A stretch of DNA of 64,000 nucleotides from Goleter apudmare HA4340-LM2 (GCA_019359495.1 JAHHHF010000098.1:22880-86879), one strand, 5' to 3'. Counted from the first letter of the stretch, positions 43,402 through 52,910 are shown. Notes: generated from the letters alone by a model not told the origin. A program made the numbers and translations.

Positions 43402-46122
43402 ATGACAGGAACACCAAAAGAGATTATTCAGTCCAGTCAATGGCATCATTTATCTGTACAAGAAGTAATTCGGCATTTAGATACTAATTTAGAGACGGGT
43501 TTAACCTCTGCGGTAACGGCAAAAAGAAGAGAGCGTTTTGGTGCTAACGAACTCAAGGGTAAACCTGGCAAAAGTCCATTGCTACGATTTCTGTTGCAAT
43601 TTAACCAGCCACTGCTGTATATCTTATTGATTGCGGGTGCGATCAAGGCGTTGCTGGGACAGTGGGTAAATGCTGGGGTGATTTGGGGTGTAACCCTGAT
43701 TAACGCTATTATCGGTTTTGTACAAGAATCAAAAGCTGAAAGTGCGATCGCTGCTTTGGCTTCTTCAGTACAAACCAATGCAACTATCCTTCGCAATGGT
43801 CAAAAGTTACAGGTTCCCTCCACTGAGTTAGTTCCAGGGGATATGGTGCTATTGACTTCTGGTGATCAAGTCCCTGCTGATTTGCGGTTGGTGCAGACAC
43901 GCAATCTGCAAGTGAATGAATCAGCACTTACAGGTGAGTCAGTGGCGGTGGAAAAAAATACCCAATCCCTAACAGCAGATACCCCCCTAGCAGAACGTGC
44001 CAACATGGCTTACGCTGGTAGCTTTGTTACCTTTGGCATGGGTATGGGGGTTGTGGTGGCGATTGGAGAAGCCACGGAAACCGGGCGGATCTCCCAACTA
44101 ATGGAGCAGGGAACCAGCCTCAAAACTCCCCTAACTCATAAATTTGATCGATTCAGCCGCATGTTACTGTATATCATCCTGGGCATAGCAACACTAACCT
44201 CTGCCATCGGGCTGGGTTACGGCAATTCCTGGACAGAAATGTTTGAAGCGGCTATTGCCTTTGCTGTGAGTGCAATTCCCGAAGGTTTGCCGGCTGTCGT
44301 CACGGTAACTTTAGCCATAGGTGTTTCCCGCATGGCTAGCCGCCATGCGATCGTGCGGAAATTGCCGGCGGTGGAAACCCTCGGCGGTGCGACAGTGATT
44401 TGCTCTGATAAAACTGGTACCCTGACTGAAAATCAGATGACAGTCCAGGCAATTTATGCCGGGGGTGAACGATATACAGTTACCGGCACGGGTTATAGTC
44501 CAGAAGGGGATGTTTTAGGAGAGCAACAGTCCCCAGTGGTGGTAGAGTGCCTGAAAGCTGGACTGTTATGCAATGACTCCCATTTAGAAAACAAGGATGA
44601 ACAATGGCAGGTTGTTGGCGATCCCACAGAGGGAGCATTGATTACGGTTGCTCATAAAGTTGGACTAAATCGCCGTCAACTAGAAGGGGAAATGCCTAGG
44701 CTGGATGGTATCCCCTTTGAATCTGAATTTCAATACATGGCAACTCTGCATGAAAACGGCAGTGGGGAAAATTCTTCACCAGAGAGGACTGTTTACGTTA
44801 AAGGTTCGGTAGAGGCAATTCTCAAACGTTGTCAGCAGATATTAACTACTGAAGGAAATTTGGCCCCTGTAGATGCCAAAACGGTACATCAAGAAGTTGA
44901 TGCTATGGCTCATCAGGGTTTACGAGTGCTAGCATTTGCCAAGAAATCTGTCCCATTTACTCAAGATATCCTTGACCACGCAGATATCGAAAATGATTTG
45001 ATTTTCTTGGGATTGCAAGGCATGATCGATCCGCCGCGCATTGAAGCCATCAAGGCGGTAGCAGCCTGTCAAAATGCTGGTATTCAAGTCAAAATGATTA
45101 CAGGCGATCATGCTGTCACAGCAAAAGCGATCGCTCAAAGTATGGGCTTCAATAAAAATGGTCAAGTTCTCGCTTTTACGGGTAGTGAACTCGCCCACAT
45201 GGAACAATCGCAACTGGTGACAGCAATAGAAGATGGGGTAGTATTTGCCCGCGTCGCCCCAGAACAGAAACTCCGCATCGTGGAAGCCCTGCAATCTCAG
45301 GGAGAAGTGGTGGCGATGACAGGAGATGGTGTCAACGACGCCCCCGCCCTCAAACAAGCAGATATTGGGATTGCAATGGGGGGTGCTGGTACGGAGGTAG
45401 CGAAAGAAGCCTCAGATATGATTTTGACCGATGATAACTTCGCCTCTATTGAAGCGGCAGTAGAAGAAGGGCGGACTGTTTACCGCAATTTACTCAAAGC
45501 GATCGCCTTTATTTTACCTGTGAATGGTGGCGAATCCATGACGATTTTATTTAGTGTATTATTAGCCAGAGAATTGCCAATTTTATCCCTGCAAGTTTTG
45601 TGGCTGAATATGGTGAATTCTATCGCCATGACTGTACCTTTAGCCTTTGAACCGAAGTCGGAACGGGTGATGCAACGAACACCACGCAGTCCCCGCGAAC
45701 CGCTACTTTCTCAAAGTTTATTCAAACGGATTCTGGCAATTTCTATCTTTAACTGGATTTTGATTTTTGGTGTATTTGAATGGATACGACAAACGTCAGG
45801 AAACCTTGATTTAGGGCGGACAATGGCAATTCAAGCTTTAGTTGCTGGTCGAATTTTTTATCTGTTAAGTATTAGTCAATTAGGAATTGCTTTATTTGAT
45901 AGACTGCGTGGAATCAGACATACAGTGAGTGATACCTCAGCCATCATTGTTGGCATTGTCACTACCATAGTTTTGCAGATAATTTTTAGTCAGTGGAGCT
46001 TAATGAATACCTTATTTGCTACCACTCCACTCAATTTAAATCAATGGTTAATCTGCTTTCTTGTCGGATTACCAATGATTGTATTAGCTCCCCTAGTCAA
46101 TCGCTTTGACCCTCTAGATTGA
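43402..46122 (+). CDS. P2-type cation-transporting ATPase
   Basis: The 906-residue pump has the order of SERCA/PMR1-like ATPases: cation_ATPase_N, actuator domain with TGES (177-180), M4 with PEGL (293-296), phosphorylated Asp336 in [12 protein letters not shown]-binding [11 protein letters not shown], hinge [17 protein letters not shown] and six C-terminal helices. The M6 sequence [20 protein letters not shown] lacks the exact NxxTDxxPA of Ca2+ pumps; together with M4 it gives some doubt whether Ca2+, Na+ or another ion is carried. Cyanobacterial homologues are called PMA1/PacL-like. It is on its own, with a long repeat-rich upstream region. Confidence 0.93.
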   Translation: MTGTPKEIIQSSQWHHLSVQEVIRHLDTNLETGLTSAVTAKRRERFGANELKGKPGKSPLLRFLLQFNQPLLYILLIAGAIKALLGQWVNAGVIWGVTLINAIIGFVQESKAESAIAALASSVQTNATILRNGQKLQVPSTELVPGDMVLLTSGDQVPADLRLVQTRNLQVNESALTGESVAVEKNTQSLTADTPLAERANMAYAGSFVTFGMGMGVVVAIGEATETGRISQLMEQGTSLKTPLTHKFDRFSRMLLYIILGIATLTSAIGLGYGNSWTEMFEAAIAFAVSAIPEGLPAVVTVTLAIGVSRMASRHAIVRKLPAVETLGGATVICSDKTGTLTENQMTVQAIYAGGERYTVTGTGYSPEGDVLGEQQSPVVVECLKAGLLCNDSHLENKDEQWQVVGDPTEGALITVAHKVGLNRRQLEGEMPRLDGIPFESEFQYMATLHENGSGENSSPERTVYVKGSVEAILKRCQQILTTEGNLAPVDAKTVHQEVDAMAHQGLRVLAFAKKSVPFTQDILDHADIENDLIFLGLQGMIDPPRIEAIKAVAACQNAGIQVKMITGDHAVTAKAIAQSMGFNKNGQVLAFTGSELAHMEQSQLVTAIEDGVVFARVAPEQKLRIVEALQSQGEVVAMTGDGVNDAPALKQADIGIAMGGAGTEVAKEASDMILTDDNFASIEAAVEEGRTVYRNLLKAIAFILPVNGGESMTILFSVLLARELPILSLQVLWLNMVNSIAMTVPLAFEPKSERVMQRTPRSPREPLLSQSLFKRILAISIFNWILIFGVFEWIRQTSGNLDLGRTMAIQALVAGRIFYLLSISQLGIALFDRLRGIRHTVSDTSAIIVGIVTTIVLQIIFSQWSLMNTLFATTPLNLNQWLICFLVGLPMIVLAPLVNRFDPLD

Positions 46123-46193
46123 GTTGTTGTGTTTTAGGCATTGGGGACTAGGAAAAAATTATTTTTACCCTATCCCCCATCTCGAAATTCCTG

Positions 46194-47405
46194 CTAAAGC
46201 AATGGTTCAACTGTGGGTGAACCATCAGACTTGATCCAGGCGATTTGAGCAATGCTGCGATCGCGTGCATATTGCCGAATAGCTGCTTTATCCCTTCCTC
46301 CTAAATGCATTTCCACCCGCACTAAGTCAGTGGAATCACGCAATTTTTGGGCGTAGGCAAAAGCGGCGGCGTCAGCACTGGGAGTCTCTGGTACTACCAA
46401 CCAATCGGTAGCTGGTGGAGTCTGCGGTAATTGCTGAGTAGATAAAATAACTTGGTATAAATCTTCGATATTGAGTGCAAAGCCAATACCGGGAATGTTT
46501 TCACCTTGGGGATGATACAGTCCCAAAAGCTGGTCATAACGACCACCCCGTCCTAAAATTTGGGCTTGTCCTGCGGTATCGGTGACGACTTCAAATACAA
46601 TGCCTGTATAGTAGTCTATGGTTTGAATCAGACTCAGGTCAAGGATTAACGGGAAATTTCCCCTTGATTCTAGTAATTGCACCAAGGATGTGAGGTTATT
46701 CACCGCCTCTTGCTGCTCTTGATTGAGATCCAAACTGTTGACTTTTTGTAAGACATTGGCACTATCTCCCCGCAAATCCAGCATAATTCTGGCACGATCG
46801 CGCAACTCATCACTGAGAGGCAGAGTATCTATAGTCACACGATCAAGATGAGCGATCGCACTGCGAATTTGATTGCGTAAATGAGCAGGAAAGGACTCTA
46901 AAAGCGATCGGGTGATTCCCGCCTCGCCTAGAATTAAATACCACCGTTGTAAGGAAAGTGCAGACAAACAGTCAGCCACTAATAGCAACACTTCGGCATT
47001 TGCTAGCAATCCCCCAGCACCCAACAATTCCACCCCAGCTTGATAAAACTCATGCTGGCGATTATGCCTGTTTTCCCAAATCCGCCGAAAGACATTGGCA
47101 TTGTAATACAGCCGTTGCGGATAGGTAGCGCCTGCCATACGGGTAACAACAGTGCGCGCAATCGAGGCTGTGAGTTCTGGACGCAACCCCAATTCTTCAT
47201 CTTCGGCATTTTGGAGTTGAATTACCGTTTGACGCCCAATTGCTTCCCCCGCCATCAGGGTATCCATGCGCTCCAGCGTTGAGGTGATAATCCTGTGATA
47301 TCCCCAACGGTGAAATACCTGTTGTAACCTATCTTCAATCCAGCGTTTTTGAGCTACATCCAAGGGTAATAAATCCCTGGCTCCTGCTGCTGGTTGATAC
47401 ACCAT
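46194..47405 (-). CDS. hisZ: ATP phosphoribosyltransferase regulatory subunit HisZ
   Basis: This 403-residue protein looks like histidyl-tRNA synthetase without anticodon binding: motif 1 GARDLLPLDVAQKRWIEDRL (8-27), LRPELTASIAR in place of motif 2, RIWENRHNRQHEFYQAGVELLG, and a late GRGGRYDQLLGLY. In HisZ-type systems it partners the short HisG, and together they catalyse and feedback-regulate the first step of histidine synthesis. The HisRS-specific catalytic motif is weakened and the C-terminal anticodon domain is replaced, agreeing with HisZ. No his genes are adjacent, as is usual in cyanobacteria. Confidence 0.93.
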   Translation of the reverse strand: MVYQPAAGARDLLPLDVAQKRWIEDRLQQVFHRWGYHRIITSTLERMDTLMAGEAIGRQTVIQLQNAEDEELGLRPELTASIARTVVTRMAGATYPQRLYYNANVFRRIWENRHNRQHEFYQAGVELLGAGGLLANAEVLLLVADCLSALSLQRWYLILGEAGITRSLLESFPAHLRNQIRSAIAHLDRVTIDTLPLSDELRDRARIMLDLRGDSANVLQKVNSLDLNQEQQEAVNNLTSLVQLLESRGNFPLILDLSLIQTIDYYTGIVFEVVTDTAGQAQILGRGGRYDQLLGLYHPQGENIPGIGFALNIEDLYQVILSTQQLPQTPPATDWLVVPETPSADAAAFAYAQKLRDSTDLVRVEMHLGGRDKAAIRQYARDRSIAQIAWIKSDGSPTVEPLL

Positions 47406-47424
47406 GAAATCCTCCTGTCAATGT

Positions 47425-47442
47425 AATTCGTAATTACGAATT
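47425..47442. repeat. 18-bp perfect palindrome upstream of hisZ
   Basis: AATTCGTAATTACGAATT is perfectly palindromic and lies 20 bp upstream of the hisZ start, followed by ACGCGTACCCCTTTGGGGAAG. A similar TTACGAATTACGTAA run and hairpin occur at 56075-56120, so this is more likely a repeat fragment than a private operator. Confidence 0.55.
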
Positions 47443-47566
47443 ATGTAAACGCGTACCCCTTTGGGGAAGTAAGCTACGCAAAGCAAAAACCATTGTATCT
47501 CGGCACGGGAGACATTTTGATGGGAGCGATCGCTTAAAATGAATATACTCAAGGGAGGTTATAGCA

Positions 47567-48295
47567 ATGGTTTCCCAAATTGAATCTTCTGCACCTGCGG
47601 AAATTTTTTACCCTGAATCTGATGGTCAGCCGATGGCGAATAATACAGAACACTTTGAGATTATCGTGCTGATCAAAGGTAATTTGGATATTTTGTTTGC
47701 AGATGATCCTCATGTTTTCGTCGCTGGAGATTTATTTTGGTATCCGATCCAAGGCAACAACAAGATTAAATATGCACCTGATGTGATGGTTGCTTTTGGT
47801 CGTCCCAAAGGCCGTCGTTCTTCTTATAAACAATGGGAAGAAGGAAATCAAGCGCCCCAAGTAGTGTTTGAAATCCTCTCACCAGTGAACACTACAGAAG
47901 AAATGGATCGCAAATTACTATTTTATGAACGCTACGGTGTAGAAGAATATTACATATATAATCCGGAAAATAATCAGCTACGGGTTTGGTTACGGGGTGA
48001 GTATGGTTTAGATTTGGTAGATTTTGATCAAAAATGGGTGAGTCCCAGGCTGCAAATTACTTTTGATCTCTCTCATGCACCCTGGAAACTTTTCTATCCA
48101 GATGGTCAACCTTTTATGACATTTGGGGAATTAATGGCAAGGGCACAAGCTGCACAACAACAAGCCCAAGCTGCACAGCAACGCTTACAACAAGCAGTAC
48201 CGCGACTATTGAGTATGGGATTAAGTCGAGAACAGATAGGGGATGCTTTGGGGCTGACAGTGGAAGAAGTAGAAGCGATCGCTATGAATCTTTAG
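47567..48295 (+). CDS. Uma2 family (PD-(D/E)XK) endonuclease-like protein
   Basis: The 242-residue product has the Uma2 pattern: YAPDVMVAFG with Asp72, PQVVFEILSP with Glu102, and ERYGVEEYYIYNPENNQLRV with Lys116 in MDRKLLFYE. A Gln/Ala-rich coiled coil (about 185-207) and an LSREQIGDALGLTVEEVEAI tail follow, resembling a helix-turn-helix-type C-terminus common in cyanobacterial copies. These proteins are strongly expanded in cyanobacteria and are thought to act as nucleases in mobile or defence contexts. An AGGGAGG ribosome-binding site lies 10 bp before the ATG. Confidence 0.88.
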   Translation: MVSQIESSAPAEIFYPESDGQPMANNTEHFEIIVLIKGNLDILFADDPHVFVAGDLFWYPIQGNNKIKYAPDVMVAFGRPKGRRSSYKQWEEGNQAPQVVFEILSPVNTTEEMDRKLLFYERYGVEEYYIYNPENNQLRVWLRGEYGLDLVDFDQKWVSPRLQITFDLSHAPWKLFYPDGQPFMTFGELMARAQAAQQQAQAAQQRLQQAVPRLLSMGLSREQIGDALGLTVEEVEAIAMNL

Positions 48296-48330
48296 ATTGA
48301 TTATCCAAAATGCGATCGCTCACCAGAGTA

Positions 48331-49311
48331 CTATTTTTTCTTCCCACCAAACAAACCACCAAATAAACCGCCACCTCCAGGCTTATCTGACTGTTTACTA
48401 GCAGTATTGGGAGTTGAAGAAGTAGCTTTAGCACTACCAGGTTGTTGCCCCAAAGCTTTGTCTAACTTAGGTTTCCACTCTAAGGCAGCTTTGTCGTTAG
48501 GGTCTAATTTTAAAGCATTGTCAACATGAATCTTGGCCATTTTTAGCTGATTTCGCTTCAAGTAAACCAACCCTATCATGCTGTGGCAACGACTACTTTT
48601 AGGCGCTAATTTGAGGGCATCTTTTAACTCTACCTCAGCCTGGGCAAATTGGTTTTTGTCTATTAAAGTTTGAGCGCGACGAATATAGTTTTCTGCTACC
48701 GAATCTTCGTTGGCTGGCGTAGGTGGCGGCGGTGGAGCAGAGGCCGTTGTATTTGGTTGTGGTGTAGTTGAATTATTGGTGGGTTGAACAGGTGGTGGTG
48801 GCGGTGCTGCTAATGATTTACCAGCACTCCGCATCAAGTAAATTAAATTCAACTCACTAATTTGAGCAATGACTTGGGGTACTTGCTGTAACGTATCATA
48901 TTGAGTTGCAGCAATTTTAGCGATCGCACTTTTATAGAGGTGATCTACATTTGGGGCGCTAGCTAGCTGTTTAGCCAAGTCTGTATTCAGTTCCACCGAA
49001 GCCGATTCCTGTGACAAACGCTTGCCCATTTGGGTCAAAACTATGATGTATTCTGAGCGAGTGCGTTCTGCGGTGAGTTTTTCGTAAGCTGGGTTCACCA
49101 ACTTTGACAACAACTCACCGGCTAGCTGCTTTTGAGATGCACTTGCAGCAATATTACTGTCAGGGTGCAGACGACGAGCAATTGCTAGATAGCGTTTACG
49201 GATATCTTTGACATCCGCATCTACGGGAACGCACAAGATTGCGTGATGATCTATAAAATCATATTTAAACAGCCCACGATCTATTCTTAGAGACATAACA
49301 GAGATATGCAC
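48331..49311 (-). CDS. J-domain protein with TPR repeats
   Basis: The 326 residues start with a degenerate J domain (about 20-85) with HPD at LHPDSN. A Pro-rich linker (PPPPPVQPT, SAPPPPPTP) lies at about 172-200. Two to three TPR units follow (RAQTLIDKNQFAQAEVELKDALKLAPKSS; HSMIGLVYLKRNQLKMAKIHVDNALKLDPND, given by their ALKLAP and ALKLDP ends), and the chain ends GGGGLFGGLFGGKKK. Such DnaJ-TPR proteins act as co-chaperones. The ATG at 49296 (MSLRIDRG) is an alternative start. The Gly/Phe tail resembles the GGLFGG-type tails of envelope or thylakoid-associated proteins in cyanobacteria. Confidence 0.85.
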   Translation of the reverse strand: MHISVMSLRIDRGLFKYDFIDHHAILCVPVDADVKDIRKRYLAIARRLHPDSNIAASASQKQLAGELLSKLVNPAYEKLTAERTRSEYIIVLTQMGKRLSQESASVELNTDLAKQLASAPNVDHLYKSAIAKIAATQYDTLQQVPQVIAQISELNLIYLMRSAGKSLAAPPPPPVQPTNNSTTPQPNTTASAPPPPPTPANEDSVAENYIRRAQTLIDKNQFAQAEVELKDALKLAPKSSRCHSMIGLVYLKRNQLKMAKIHVDNALKLDPNDKAALEWKPKLDKALGQQPGSAKATSSTPNTASKQSDKPGGGGLFGGLFGGKKK

Positions 49312-49431
49312 CGAAGTAGCAGAGAGATTCTTTCTAGTTTACTTCGATACATTGGGTAGTTGTCAGTAGTCGTTATTGGTCATTTGTCATTTGTCATTGC
49401 TGATTCTTGTTATCTCAAGCTTTCTCGCTCC

Positions 49432-50241
49432 TCACTTCCAGGATGATAGTGGGGGGACTTGCAGGAGTTCACGGCTGAGGGTGTTGTGAATATCACCATT
49501 AGTGGCGAGGATTCTGCCTGAATCAAGTTTTATGGGAGTACCATCATAGGCGGTAACTTTACCCCCAGCTTCTTGGACTAAAATAATGCCGGCGGCAATA
49601 TCCCAAGGCGATAGCCCCCGTTCCCAATAGCCGTCAACCCTTCCACAAGCAACATAAGCTAAATCCATTGATGCGGAACCACTGCGCCTTACCCCTTGGG
49701 TGAGATGGGTGAGGTGACTAAATTCGGCGTAGTTGTTGTCAGATGTTTCTCGGCGATCGTAGGCGAATCCTGTCACCAATAGGCTCTTGTTCAGTTCAGA
49801 CGTTGTTGAAACCTTGATGGGTTGACGGTTGCGGGTTGCACCCAAGGCAGTCGCCGCTCGAAATAATTCATCATGCAAAGGGTCATAAATTACCCCAACT
49901 TGCGGCACACCATTAATTAACAGCCCAATAGAAACAGCGAAAAAGGGGTATTGGTGGGCATAATTGGTCGTACCATCTAAAGGATCAATCGCCCAGAGAT
50001 ATTCATTTTCTTGATTGCCGATTTTCCCCGATTCCTCAGCCAAGATGGAGTGTTGCGGAAAGTGGCGACGCAAAATTTCTAAAACCACTTCTTCTGAGGC
50101 TTTGTCAGCAGCAGTAACTAAATCTCCGGGGCGTCCTTTTTCAGTGATTGCGTCTTCTATTTTACCCAAGTAATCCTGTAACACAGCACCACCAGCCAAA
50201 GCCGCTTCTGTAGCGATGTCTAGAAAGATTTGTAATGTCAT
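49432..50241 (-). CDS. suhB: Inositol monophosphatase family protein
   Basis: This 269-residue Mg2+-dependent phosphatase has the full set of family motifs: GDLVTAADKASEEV (38-51), AEESG (about 66-70), IDPLDGTTNYAHQYPF (about 84-99) with the metal aspartates, and LSPWDIAAGIILVQEAGG (about 208-225). Substrates could be inositol phosphate, histidinol phosphate or 3'-phosphoadenosine phosphate; cyanobacteria often use a member as histidinol phosphatase. Heptamer repeats lie directly in front of its ATG. The next gene downstream is 120 bp away. Confidence 0.88.
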   Translation of the reverse strand: MTLQIFLDIATEAALAGGAVLQDYLGKIEDAITEKGRPGDLVTAADKASEEVVLEILRRHFPQHSILAEESGKIGNQENEYLWAIDPLDGTTNYAHQYPFFAVSIGLLINGVPQVGVIYDPLHDELFRAATALGATRNRQPIKVSTTSELNKSLLVTGFAYDRRETSDNNYAEFSHLTHLTQGVRRSGSASMDLAYVACGRVDGYWERGLSPWDIAAGIILVQEAGGKVTAYDGTPIKLDSGRILATNGDIHNTLSRELLQVPPLSSWK

Positions 50242-50283
50242 TGGTTATTTGTCATTTGTCATTTGTTATTTGCCATTGGTTAC

Positions 50284-50320
50284 TCTTGTAGAGACGTTGC
50301 AGTGCAACGTCTCTACAAGA
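50284..50320. repeat. 37-bp perfect palindrome
   Basis: TCTTGTAGAGACGTTGCA and its exact inverse flank one G: 18-bp arms. The inner 13 bp of each arm equal the palindrome at 7114-7140 in the aroF leader. It is part of a dispersed repeat group. Confidence 0.8.
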
Positions 50321-50352
50321 ATTATTTCTCCCCATGCCCCATGCCCTATTCT

Positions 50353-50907
50353 CTATCTAAATTGCCGACGAAATTCAGCCGGGGTAAGGCGCATGGGTTT
50401 TTTTGGTTGCCAAATTCCTTGCCCCATGAGTCTAGCCCATTGCTGGGCACGTTCTAAACGCTGGTCATATTTGTGGTTAGGCGATCGCCCTACGAATAGT
50501 GCATACCCCTGCTTCACTAATTCTTCATTTAACAATACTTTATCTTTCCATACGTAAGCCAAAGTCCTCCCAATCGTGTCTTTGGCTTCTAAATCAAACT
50601 CTAGAGTCACAATCTGTTCTGCACCCCCAATCAGTGATCCTAATGCTTGTCTGGCGTTATCTCCCCAAGGACGCTGGCGCATATCTGGTGCATCAATACC
50701 AATTAACCGCACTTGGGAAATCAAATTGGGTTGTTCCGCCATCCCCAAAACTTCTAAACTTTGCCCACTTACCACCCGCGCCACTTTCACTTGCACTTCG
50801 TTGGTTGTGGGCTGATTGGTGGCTTGACAACTCACCAGAAGTAGTACGCAAGCCAACATGACTATGCTTCGCGCCCAGACGCCAATTTGCTCCTTTGCGT
50901 CAACCAA
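50353..50907 (-). CDS. Thermonuclease-family lipoprotein (SNase domain)
   Basis: From a TTG at 50907 the protein has 184 residues; from the ATG at 50859 it has 168. Both give a lipoprotein signal, LACVLLLVSC, with Cys27 (long numbering) as the lipidated residue. The mature SNase fold has VRLIGIDAPDMRQR, with the catalytic Asp, and AKDTIGRTLAYVW, with the second Asp-Arg pair, then LNEELVKQGYALFVG. The family cleaves DNA or RNA outside the cytosol. The longer start supplies positive charges (K5, R13) before the hydrophobic core, which favours it. The gene is followed on the same strand by the inositol phosphatase after 110 bp. Confidence 0.87.
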   Translation of the reverse strand: MVDAKEQIGVWARSIVMLACVLLLVSCQATNQPTTNEVQVKVARVVSGQSLEVLGMAEQPNLISQVRLIGIDAPDMRQRPWGDNARQALGSLIGGAEQIVTLEFDLEAKDTIGRTLAYVWKDKVLLNEELVKQGYALFVGRSPNHKYDQRLERAQQWARLMGQGIWQPKKPMRLTPAEFRRQFR

Positions 50908-50910
50908 ATC

Positions 50911-51279
50911 TTAATCCTCATCTAAAGGTAGACCTGCCTTTACTTTTCCCCTGGCAAAAAAGCGCCCAAACTGGAGTTCGTAGACTTCATCTTCGTCTTG
51001 TGTTTCCACTTCTAAGTCAGAACGGGGATAACTCACGCATAACAGAGCATAACCTTGGCGGCGTAACTCTGGCGACAGTCCGATCGCCTCTGGTTGGTAA
51101 ATCTCTCCCGACACCACCCTGACAGCACAAGTGGTACAAGCACCATTACGGCAAGAAAACGGTAGTTCGGTTCCTTGTTGTTCGGCACTGTGGAGGATGT
51201 AACGGTCTTCTGGTACTTGTAGGCTGTATTCTTTGCCAGTCTGGCGATCGCGGACTCTAATAGTATGTGTTCGGGACAT
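50911..51279 (-). CDS. Plant-type [2Fe-2S] ferredoxin with C-terminal extension
   Basis: From ATG 51279 the product is 122 residues; an open frame extends 22 codons upstream without family similarity. The cluster ligands are CRNGACTTC, giving three cysteines in the CxxxxCxxC pattern (about residues 44-52), and Cys at YALLCVSYP (about 82). The last 30 residues, beyond the usual end, are DEDEVYELQFGRFFARGKVKAGLPLDED (an acidic-basic tail, here by its QFGRFFARGK core), as in FdC2-type ferredoxins. Function of the tail is unknown. Its stop codon and the start region of the nuclease gene are only 3 bp apart. Confidence 0.9.
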   Translation of the reverse strand: MSRTHTIRVRDRQTGKEYSLQVPEDRYILHSAEQQGTELPFSCRNGACTTCAVRVVSGEIYQPEAIGLSPELRRQGYALLCVSYPRSDLEVETQDEDEVYELQFGRFFARGKVKAGLPLDED

Positions 51280-51363
51280 CTTAATTTGAGATTCGGATGT
51301 AATGTCTTTTTTTATCTTTGCACTTTCTGGGTTTTCATTGTACAATTGTAAATCGTGACGCCT

Positions 51364-51450
51364 GGAGAGGTGGCCGAGTGGTTGAAGGCGCAGACCTGGA
51401 AAGTCTGTTTGGGGGTGACTTCAACGAGGGTTCGAATCCCTCCCTCTCCG
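51364..51450 (+). tRNA. tRNA-Ser (GGA anticodon)
   Basis: The 87-nt gene has acceptor stem GGAGAGG/CCTCTCC, D-arm region GCCGAGTGGTTGAAGGC, anticodon stem CAGAC/GTCTG with loop CTGGAAA (anticodon GGA), a long variable arm (TTTGGGGGTGACTTCAACG) and T-arm AGGGTTCGAATCCCT. The CCA end is not encoded. A TTTTTGCC follows at once, probably its terminator. Large variable arm and anticodon identify a class II serine tRNA. Confidence 0.96.
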
Positions 51451-51495
51451 TTTTTGCCTATTGGACTGTTTTTATAGCGATAGTCCCAGGTTAAA

Positions 51496-51849
51496 TTAAC
51501 CAAAAGTTGTACCGTTCCAACCCCACATAGCACCTTTTGCATCTGCAAACTCTATATAAATGCGGTTTTTAGGTACACCTAAACTCTGATTAATTTGTTG
51601 GCAAAAATCCTGACTCATAGACTGAGTTTGTTCTGCTTTCATTGTACCAACGCTCTTAATTTCTATATAGCAAACCGGGTCTGTCGCACCAGCGAATGTC
51701 ATACTAATTCCCGCTTCAAAAGCCGTCATGACGTAAGATTCTGGTTTTCCCGTGTGTTTAGCTAACTTCGCTGAGAGGCTTTTAAGTAATACTTCAATTT
51801 CAGCTTGTTCAGGTGCAGTTACAGATGTTTGGACTTTAATTAATGGCAT
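51496..51849 (-). CDS. MIF/phenylpyruvate-tautomerase-like protein
   Basis: The start at 51849 places Pro2 directly after Met, required because Pro-1 of the mature protein is the tautomerase base. A longer frame adds seven residues and would bury it. The 117-residue product has MPLIKVQTSV, KPESYVMTAFEAG, DPVCYIEIKSVG and NRIYIEFADAKGAMWGWNGTTFG (the last by its GAMWGWNG core), typical of bacterial and plant MIF homologues. It trimerises; the natural substrate is unknown. It ends 45 bp after tRNA-Ser, convergent with it. Confidence 0.9.
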   Translation of the reverse strand: MPLIKVQTSVTAPEQAEIEVLLKSLSAKLAKHTGKPESYVMTAFEAGISMTFAGATDPVCYIEIKSVGTMKAEQTQSMSQDFCQQINQSLGVPKNRIYIEFADAKGAMWGWNGTTFG

Positions 51850-52004
51850 AGGTATCAATTCAAAATTCAAAATAGTCTAGCCGGATGCTATGGCATCGTC
51901 CTATTTAGTTTATCCAACTACAGAGGAGCAGAGGAGTGGACAAGGGAGATCAGGGAGAGACGTAAAGACGTAACACTGCCATATCTTTACAAATACCCCA
52001 TTCT

Positions 52005-52098
52005 CTAAGTAGCTCAGTATGAAAAATTATCGTTATAACAAGGCAGGAGGCAGGAGGGAAGAGGATTATAGTTTTGTTTACCTTTCTTAACTTAGTTT
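52005..52098. repeat. Dispersed ~95-bp repeat, copy B (inverted)
   Basis: The reverse complement of the copy at 43146-43238, with a few changes and an extra AGGCAGG-type insertion in the pyrimidine tract. It stops three bases before the cobM stop codon. The relation of the repeat to that stop region could make it part of the cobM transcript end. Confidence 0.72.
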
Positions 52099-52100
52099 AC

Positions 52101-52910
52101 TTAACTGTGAGATGAGCGAAACAGGTGACTATGTTCGGGATGATATAAACGCGATCGCCCGGTTGTTTGTGAGAGTGCTGGACTAATAATGTAAAGTGTG
52201 GTACGAATTAGCTGCTCTTTTTGAGTACATTCCGCCATTTGCTTGAGGGAAACAACCCGAATTTTTTCATCAGGCCATCCCAAACGAAAACAAATCGCTA
52301 CCAGAGTATCGTCTGGGTAATGTTCTAGTAGTTTAGTTTGGGCATCTTCGACATGACGCGCACTCAAATATAGGCAAAGGCTGGCCTGATGTGCTGCGAG
52401 GGTGGCTAACTCTTCACTTGCGGGAACTCCTGTGCGGCCGCTGATGCGGGTCAAAATAATGGTTTGGACTAAACCAGGGACAGTCAACTCTACTTTGAGT
52501 TTAGCGGCTGCGGCTTGAAAGGCGCTGATCCCAGGTATCACCTCAAAAGGAATGTTTGCTTCTTTTAGAAGATGCATTTGCTCATGGATAGCGCTGTAAA
52601 GACTGGGATCACCGGAATGGAGACGAATCACAGATTTATGCGATCGCACCCTTTCAATCATCAATGGCATAATCTCTTCTAAAGTCTGATTCGCAGTCCG
52701 AATCAATTCCGCATCCTTTCGACACAGATCAAGAATCTGTTCAGGAACTAAAGAATCAGCAAATAAAATCACATCTCCAACAGCTAGTAGTTTTTGTGCC
52801 TTAACCGTCAATAAATCAGGATCTCCAGGGCCTGCTCCCACAATATATACACCTGCTTCAACAGGATAAACTTGATTTACATAACACATATCTTCTGTAA
52901 ATTCACGCAT
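52101..52910 (-). CDS. cobM: Precorrin-4/cobalt-precorrin-4 C11-methyltransferase
   Basis: It transfers a methyl from SAM to C11 of the corrin precursor in cobalamin synthesis. The 269 residues belong to the uroporphyrinogen-methyltransferase family: GVYIVGAGPGDPDLLTVKA (22-40), ADSLVPEQIL (about 53-62), RLHSGDPSLYSAIHEQM (about 96-112) and FEVIPGISAFQAAAA (about 122-136), followed by ILTRISGRTGVPASEEL, which is characteristic of CbiF/CobM. No other cob gene is near, as usual in Nostoc. The first 15 residues (MREFTEDMCYVNQVY) precede the fold; a later start is possible but no ATG is available. Confidence 0.94.
   Translation of the reverse strand: MREFTEDMCYVNQVYPVEAGVYIVGAGPGDPDLLTVKAQKLLAVGDVILFADSLVPEQILDLCRKDAELIRTANQTLEEIMPLMIERVRSHKSVIRLHSGDPSLYSAIHEQMHLLKEANIPFEVIPGISAFQAAAAKLKVELTVPGLVQTIILTRISGRTGVPASEELATLAAHQASLCLYLSARHVEDAQTKLLEHYPDDTLVAICFRLGWPDEKIRVVSLKQMAECTQKEQLIRTTLYIISPALSQTTGRSRLYHPEHSHLFRSSHS

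Noticed and set aside
51312..51548. Reverse frame across tRNA-Ser
   Set aside because: It would run through a well-formed tRNA gene; chance opening.
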